Assembly (NCBI GenBank): GCA_016868095.1
Contig: VGHV01000036.1
Span: 1-12,743, forward strand
Source: Betaproteobacteria bacterium
GTDB taxonomy: Bacteria > Pseudomonadota > Gammaproteobacteria > Burkholderiales > Burkholderiaceae_E
Reading direction: 5' to 3'
DNA length: 12,743 bases
The position numbers and the translations under genes were made by a program. The notes below the pieces were generated by a model. That model was not told the DNA's origin. It made no database searches and saw only the letters and a list, made by a program, of their open reading frames with translations. Positions 8,364-12,743 of the stretch are shown here, piece after piece; the stretch's first letter is position 1; each line of letters begins with the position of its first letter.

Positions 8364-9377
8364 ATGACGATTCGGGTTGCGATCAACGGGTATGGAAGGA
8401 TCGGGCGCAATATTTTGAGAGCTCATTACGAGTCGGGAAAAAGCCACCCGATTCAGATCGTCGCCATCAATGACTTAGGTGATCCTCAGACCAATGCCCA
8501 CCTTACCCGTTATGACACGGCACATGGGAGGTTTCCTGGTGAGGTAAGCGTTGATGGTGATGCCATGCGTGTCAATGGCGATCTGATCAAAGTACTCGCA
8601 AAGCGCAACCCAGCAGATCTTCCCTGGGGCGAGCTTGGTGTGGATGTGGTGCTCGAGTGCACCGGCTTTTTCACCAGTAAAGACAAGGCCTCTGCACATC
8701 TTCGTGGTGGTGCGAAAAAGGTCGTGATTTCTGCGCCTGGGGGAAAAGATGTTGACGCGACGGTGGTCTACGGTGTGAATCATCAAATCCTTCGTGCTTC
8801 GCATCAGGTGATTTCGAATGCCTCCTGCACAACGAACTGCCTCGCACCACTGGTCAAGCCCTTGCACGACGTGATCGGCCTTGAAACAGGGCTTATGACC
8901 ACGATCCACGCCTACACCAACGACCAAGTGCTCACCGATGTTTATCACGAGGATTTGCGCCGTGCGCGTTCGGCAACCATGTCGATGATTCCTACCAAGA
9001 CCGGTGCTGCGGCGGCTGTGGGGCTGGTGCTGCCCGAGCTCAACGGCAAGCTCGACGGTTACGCCATGCGCGTACCTACGATTAATGTTTCGATGGTCGA
9101 TTTGTCCTTTGTCGCGATGCGTGACAGCTCAGCAGAGGAGGTCAATGCCATCCTCAAGACTGCAAGCGAGGGCAGCTTAAAGGGCATTCTTGCCTACAAC
9201 ACAGAGCCTCTGGTTTCGGTGGATTTCAATCACAATCCGGCAAGTTCAATCGTTGATGCAAGCTTAACGAAGGTTTCGGGTCGCCTCGTGAAGGTCTCAA
9301 GTTGGTACGACAATGAATGGGGATTTTCAAATCGTATGCTGGACACCACGCTCGCATTGATGAGTGCCGGGCATTAA
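8364..9377 (+). CDS. gap: Glyceraldehyde-3-phosphate dehydrogenase (phosphorylating, type I)
   Basis: Converts glyceraldehyde-3-phosphate, phosphate and NAD to 1,3-bisphosphoglycerate, reversibly. At 337 residues it has the normal length. The N-terminal dinucleotide fold shows NGYGRIGRN (8-16) and AINDL (34-38), where Asp37 suggests NAD rather than NADP use. The active-site motif SNASCTTNC (151-159) carries nucleophile Cys155, and His182 lies in HAYTNDQ. The S-loop contains DLRRARSA and [16 protein letters not shown] near the C-terminus is also conserved. An AGGGAGG site inside the end of tkt (8348-8354) lies 9 bases before the ATG, so translation is probably coupled to tkt. Its product passes directly to the Pgk encoded next. 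Confidence 0.97.
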   Translation: MTIRVAINGYGRIGRNILRAHYESGKSHPIQIVAINDLGDPQTNAHLTRYDTAHGRFPGEVSVDGDAMRVNGDLIKVLAKRNPADLPWGELGVDVVLECTGFFTSKDKASAHLRGGAKKVVISAPGGKDVDATVVYGVNHQILRASHQVISNASCTTNCLAPLVKPLHDVIGLETGLMTTIHAYTNDQVLTDVYHEDLRRARSATMSMIPTKTGAAAAVGLVLPELNGKLDGYAMRVPTINVSMVDLSFVAMRDSSAEEVNAILKTASEGSLKGILAYNTEPLVSVDFNHNPASSIVDASLTKVSGRLVKVSSWYDNEWGFSNRMLDTTLALMSAGH

Positions 9378-9382
9378 GCGAT

Positions 9383-9387
9383 AGGAG
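9383..9387 (+). promoter_or_regulatory. Ribosome binding site deciding the pgk start
   Basis: AGGAG lies 9 bases before the ATG at 9397. It directly abuts an in-frame TTG at 9388, which makes that TTG an unlikely start. The ATG also gives an N-terminus of normal Pgk form. Confidence 0.8.
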
Positions 9388-9396
9388 TTGCCCCTG

Positions 9397-10587
9397 ATGC
9401 GATTCAAGCGCTTAGAAGATCAGGACCTTGCTGGGAAACGGGTCTTCATTCGTGCCGATTTAAATGTCCCAATCGATCAATGCGGGGCGATTAGTGACGA
9501 CACCCGCATTACGGCATCCTTGCCGGCTATCCGTTTGGCGAAGGAAGGTGGCGCTTGCGTCATGGTGACCTCCCATCTTGGCCGACCCGAAGAAGGTGTG
9601 TGCCGCGAAGAGGATTCGCTTGCGCCGGTGGCAAGAAGGCTTGCTGAGCTTTTAGCTGCGCCGGTGGCCTTAATCAAGGACTGGATCCATGGCGTGCCAG
9701 CACTGCAGCCTGGGCAAGTCGTTGTGCTGGAAAACTGCCGATGCAATCAAGGCGAAAAGAAAAATGATCCCGAACTGGCAAAGCGCATGGCATCGCTTTG
9801 CGATATTTATGTTAACGACGCCTTCGGTACTGCGCATCGCGCAGAGGCAACGACGCATGGGATCGCTGCCTTTGCGCCGATAGCCTGTGCTGGCCCTTTA
9901 ATGGCAGCTGAACTCGATGCGCTCGGACGAGCATTGGCAGCACCGGCGCGTCCGCTCGTTGCCATCGTTGCAGGCTCAAAGGTTTCCACCAAGCTCAGCA
10001 TTTTGCAAAGCCTTGCACATAAAGTTGACCGTTTAATTGTGGGTGGCGGTATCGCCAACAGCTTTCTTGCCGCATCGGGCTATGACATCGGAGCATCCTT
10101 AGCCGAGCGCGATTTGCTTGATGAGGCAAGAACGGTCATCGAAGCCATGCGGGCGCGTGGCGCCGAAGTACCTCTGCCCGTTGATGTTGTGCTTGCCAAA
10201 CGATTTGCAGCGGATGCCGAATATCGGATCGTCGAATTGCATCCGGGTGAGGCCTGTGTTGAGGCTGATGAGATGATTCTTGACATTGGCCCTAGAACAG
10301 CGCAGGCACTTGCGCACGCGCTTGAATCTGCCGGAACGATTGTGTGGAATGGCCCAGTGGGTGTTTTTGAGTTTGACGCTTTTTCCGCGGGTACCAAGAC
10401 GATTGCAAGGGCTATTGCTTCATCAAAGGGCTTTTCGATTGCGGGCGGGGGCGATACGCTAGCGGCTATTGCCAAATTTGGGGTCGCCGATCAGATGGGC
10501 TATATCTCTACCGGAGGCGGCGCCTTTTTGGAGTTCTTAGAGGGCAAACCCTTGCCCGCCATAACCGCCCTCATGGAGCGAAGCTGA
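9397..10587 (+). CDS. pgk: Phosphoglycerate kinase
   Basis: Transfers the acyl phosphate of 1,3-bisphosphoglycerate to ADP, making ATP and 3-phosphoglycerate; it runs in reverse in gluconeogenesis or CO2 fixation. From the ATG at 9397 it has 396 residues, a normal length. The N-terminal domain has IRADLNVP (18-25), DDTRI (34-38), SHLGRP (59-64) and the basic-patch segment [12 protein letters not shown] (112-123), followed by NDAFGTAHR (140-148). The nucleotide domain has VAGSKVSTK (191-199), GGGIANSFL (216-224), [10 protein letters not shown] (317-326) and the glycine-rich [10 protein letters not shown] (349-358), ending with [14 protein letters not shown]. The gene follows gap by 19 bases and precedes pyk by a single base. 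Confidence 0.97.
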   Translation: MRFKRLEDQDLAGKRVFIRADLNVPIDQCGAISDDTRITASLPAIRLAKEGGACVMVTSHLGRPEEGVCREEDSLAPVARRLAELLAAPVALIKDWIHGVPALQPGQVVVLENCRCNQGEKKNDPELAKRMASLCDIYVNDAFGTAHRAEATTHGIAAFAPIACAGPLMAAELDALGRALAAPARPLVAIVAGSKVSTKLSILQSLAHKVDRLIVGGGIANSFLAASGYDIGASLAERDLLDEARTVIEAMRARGAEVPLPVDVVLAKRFAADAEYRIVELHPGEACVEADEMILDIGPRTAQALAHALESAGTIVWNGPVGVFEFDAFSAGTKTIARAIASSKGFSIAGGGDTLAAIAKFGVADQMGYISTGGGAFLEFLEGKPLPAITALMERS

Positions 10588-10588
10588 C

Positions 10589-12013
10589 ATGAACCGTGCT
10601 ACCAAAATCGTCGCGACCCTTGGCCCGGCTTCTTCAAGTCCTGAAGTGCTCGAGCGATTGATTTTGGCCGGTGTTAATGTTGTACGCCTGAATTTCTCAC
10701 ATGGCACGGCCGCGGAGCATCGCGCAAGGGCCGAACTCGTTCGGTCGATCGCTGAGCGTTCCAAACGAGACGTGGGCATTTTGGTTGATTTGCAAGGTCC
10801 CAAAATCCGCATCGGCAAGTTTGCGCAAGGGCCCATCACACTCAATCCAGGTGATCGTTTTCGCTTCGACATTCATTGTGAAGCGGGTGATCAGACAACC
10901 GTTGGGCTTGACTACAAAGAACTCGTTCATGATGTGAAGTCAGGCGACACGCTTGTTTTAAATGATGGCAGGATGTCGATGCGCGTTGAAGCGGTGAGTT
11001 CGTCCACGATTGATGCCAAGGTCATGGTTGGTGGCGTTTTATCCGATCGCAAAGGCATTAACCGCTTAGGTGGCGGACTTTCCGCTGCAGCGCTCACTGC
11101 CAAGGATATGGACGACATCCGGACCGCGGCTGATTTGGCAGCCGATTTTCTTGCCGTGTCATTTCCCAAAAATTCCTCTGATATGTATATGGCGCGTGAG
11201 TTAATGCGCGCCTGCGGCAGTAAAGCGCATACGATCGCAAAAATAGAACGTTATGAGGCAATCGATAATCTTGAAGATGTACTGAAAGCTTCCGATGGCA
11301 TTATGGTGGCGCGTGGCGACCTTGCCATTGAAGTTGGCGATGCGGCGGTGCCTGCGCTGCAAAAGCGCATGATTCGTATGGCGCGCGAGTTTAATAAGTT
11401 CACTATCACCGCAACGCAAATGATGGAGTCGATGATTGAGTCGCCGGTGCCAACGCGGGCCGAGGTTTCTGATGTTGCCAATGCGGTGATTGATGGTACT
11501 GATGCGGTGATGTTGTCGGCTGAATCGGCCGCAGGCAAGTATCCGGTTGAAACCGTTGAAGCCATGGTGAGAATTTGTGTCGAAGCTGAAAAATCGCATC
11601 GTGTTTCGCTCGACACCGAGTTTTTAAATCGCACCTTCACGAGGATCGATCAGTCGATTGCCATGAGCGCTCTCTTTGTTGCACATCATATGCAGGTGAA
11701 AGCTATTGCAGCCCTGACTCAGTCTGGATCAACCGCGCTTTGGATGTCGCGTTTAAATGCAGGCGTACCGATTTACGCACTCACGCCTGAGGAGGCGAGT
11801 CGGCGGCGTATGACGATTTATCGCGATGTTCGGCCGATGTTATCGAAGTACGAAGCCTTCGATCGCGATGCTTTGTTGCGGGCCTGTCAGAGTCAATTAC
11901 TCGAAGCCGGCGTGGTTGAGCAAGGTGATCTCATCGTTTTGACCATCGGTGAGCCGATCGGCAAGGCAGGTGGTACCAATACCCTTAAATTGGTTCGCGT
12001 TGGCGAACACTGA
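10589..12013 (+). CDS. pyk: Pyruvate kinase (PykA-like)
   Basis: Makes ATP and pyruvate from phosphoenolpyruvate and ADP, the last step of glycolysis. Its 474 residues match E. coli PykA in length. The barrel shows [11 protein letters not shown] (5-15), RLNFSHG (33-39), catalytic Lys218 in IAKIE (216-220), the metal-ligand segment [10 protein letters not shown] (239-248), and TATQMMESM (274-282) before [13 protein letters not shown]. The B domain is inserted at about residues 72-165, and the C-terminal domain runs from about 345. Lys72 in GPKIR occupies the position that is Glu in potassium-dependent enzymes, so this one is probably potassium-independent. The ATG lies one base after the pgk stop, with GGAG 10 bases upstream, so it is probably coupled to pgk. 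Confidence 0.96.
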   Translation: MNRATKIVATLGPASSSPEVLERLILAGVNVVRLNFSHGTAAEHRARAELVRSIAERSKRDVGILVDLQGPKIRIGKFAQGPITLNPGDRFRFDIHCEAGDQTTVGLDYKELVHDVKSGDTLVLNDGRMSMRVEAVSSSTIDAKVMVGGVLSDRKGINRLGGGLSAAALTAKDMDDIRTAADLAADFLAVSFPKNSSDMYMARELMRACGSKAHTIAKIERYEAIDNLEDVLKASDGIMVARGDLAIEVGDAAVPALQKRMIRMAREFNKFTITATQMMESMIESPVPTRAEVSDVANAVIDGTDAVMLSAESAAGKYPVETVEAMVRICVEAEKSHRVSLDTEFLNRTFTRIDQSIAMSALFVAHHMQVKAIAALTQSGSTALWMSRLNAGVPIYALTPEEASRRRMTIYRDVRPMLSKYEAFDRDALLRACQSQLLEAGVVEQGDLIVLTIGEPIGKAGGTNTLKLVRVGEH

Positions 12014-12063
12014 GTCACCTATGTTTCTGCGCGCTGATTAATTTTAAAGAAGGAGACAGCGCT

Positions 12064-12743
12064 ATGCCGCTTGTATCAATGCGTCAATTGCTCGATCACG
12101 CAGCCGAGCACGATTACGGTATCCCAGCCTTTAATGTCAATAATCTCGAGCAAGTGCAAGCGATTATGTCAGCGGCAGCCCAAGCTGATGCACCGGTCAT
12201 CATGCAGGCATCGGCAGGTGCTCGTAAATATGCGGGCGAGGCTTTTTTGCGTCATTTAATCGAGGCTGCGGTTGAGAGTTTCCCGCATGTACCGGTGGTG
12301 ATGCATCAAGATCATGGGCAGTCCCCTGCGGTGTGTTTGCAGGCGATGCGTCTTGGCTTTTCTTCGGTGATGATGGATGGCTCGCTACACGAGGATGGCA
12401 AAACCATTGCGAGTTACGACTATAACGTGAGCACGACCAAGGCAGTCGTCGACATGGCTCACGCCATTGGCGTCACGGTCGAAGGCGAGTTAGGCTGTCT
12501 GGGTTCGCTTGAAACCATGAAAGGCGACAAGGAAGACGGCCATGGCGCTGAAGGCAGCATGACTCGCGAGCAATTACTTACCGACCCGGAACAAGCCGCT
12601 GACTTCATTCGGAAAACCCAGGTCGATGCGCTTGCGATTGCGATCGGCACATCGCACGGCGCCTATAAATTCAGCCGAAAACCAACCGGTGATATTTTGG
12701 CGATTGATCGGATTAAGGAGATTCATCGTCGTATACCCAATAC
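12064..12743 (+). CDS. fba: Class II fructose-bisphosphate aldolase, 3' end outside window
   Basis: Zinc-dependent cleavage of fructose-1,6-bisphosphate to dihydroxyacetone phosphate and glyceraldehyde-3-phosphate, or the reverse condensation. The frame is open to the right edge, with 226 full codons visible of an expected 350 or so. The start is an ATG with AAGGAG (12050-12055) 8 bases upstream. Visible motifs are PAFNVNN (21-27), MHQDHG (80-85) with Asp83 and zinc ligand His84, MMDGS (103-107), VEGELG (139-144) with a further metal ligand, and IGTSHGAYK (194-202) with zinc ligand His198. The form resembles the CbbA-like subtype common in Betaproteobacteria. It lies 50 bases after pyk with no terminator between, so I place it in the same operon. 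Confidence 0.95.
   Translation, partial: MPLVSMRQLLDHAAEHDYGIPAFNVNNLEQVQAIMSAAAQADAPVIMQASAGARKYAGEAFLRHLIEAAVESFPHVPVVMHQDHGQSPAVCLQAMRLGFSSVMMDGSLHEDGKTIASYDYNVSTTKAVVDMAHAIGVTVEGELGCLGSLETMKGDKEDGHGAEGSMTREQLLTDPEQAADFIRKTQVDALAIAIGTSHGAYKFSRKPTGDILAIDRIKEIHRRIPN

Noticed and set aside
8475..8948. A 157-codon minus-strand open frame opposite gap
   Set aside because: It lies wholly antisense to the catalytic part of GAPDH, which is fully conserved, and its translation resembles no known protein.
9388..9396. TTG at 9388 as the pgk start
   Set aside because: The AGGAG site directly abuts it with no spacing, while the ATG at 9397 has 9-base spacing and gives the usual Pgk N-terminus.
12014..12063. 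Hairpin around the fba ribosome site (GCGCT ... AGCGC)
   Set aside because: It is only 5 pairs closing a 22-base loop, which is expected by chance and too weak to call a regulator.
1..12743. A novel defence, mobile or RNA-based system
   Set aside because: Nearly all of the window is accounted for by conserved core-metabolism and rRNA-modification genes. No repeat arrays, integrase or transposase motifs, tRNA-like folds or unexplained long gaps were seen.

Overview
The window is compact chromosomal housekeeping DNA, with base composition in the mid-50s percent GC by eye. The proteins and above all the run tkt-gap-pgk-pyk-fba are typical of Burkholderiales (Betaproteobacteria). I infer a member of that order but cannot name a genus. 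No mobile element, CRISPR array, tRNA or rRNA is visible.

Left part, plus strand (1-3986): the C-terminal half of a large FAD/Fe-S oxidoreductase of the YdiJ type, cut off by the window edge, followed by maeB. MaeB is a full-length hybrid malic enzyme with a phosphotransacetylase-like tail that makes pyruvate from malate.

Middle, minus strand (4016-6101): a two-gene unit, a fused speD-speE gene followed by rsmE. The fusion joins a small pyruvoyl S-adenosylmethionine decarboxylase to spermidine synthase, so one polypeptide can make and use decarboxylated AdoMet. Its 3' end overlaps the start of rsmE (16S rRNA m3U1498 methyltransferase) by about 65 bases. rsmE converges on maeB with only 29 bases between the stop codons.

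Right part, plus strand (6279-12743): tkt, gap, pgk, pyk and the first two thirds of fba, with gaps of 3, 19, 1 and 50 bases, which looks like one operon. Its products cover the transketolase step, the aldolase step and three of the five reactions from glyceraldehyde-3-phosphate to pyruvate. A 177-base divergent spacer (6102-6278) separates this operon from speDE and must hold both promoters.

Functionally the window links lower glycolysis and the pentose-phosphate pathway with malate-pyruvate conversion and spermidine synthesis. I found no undescribed system. The most interesting objects are the speD-speE fusion, its dual-coding overlap with rsmE, and altered signature residues in RsmE.
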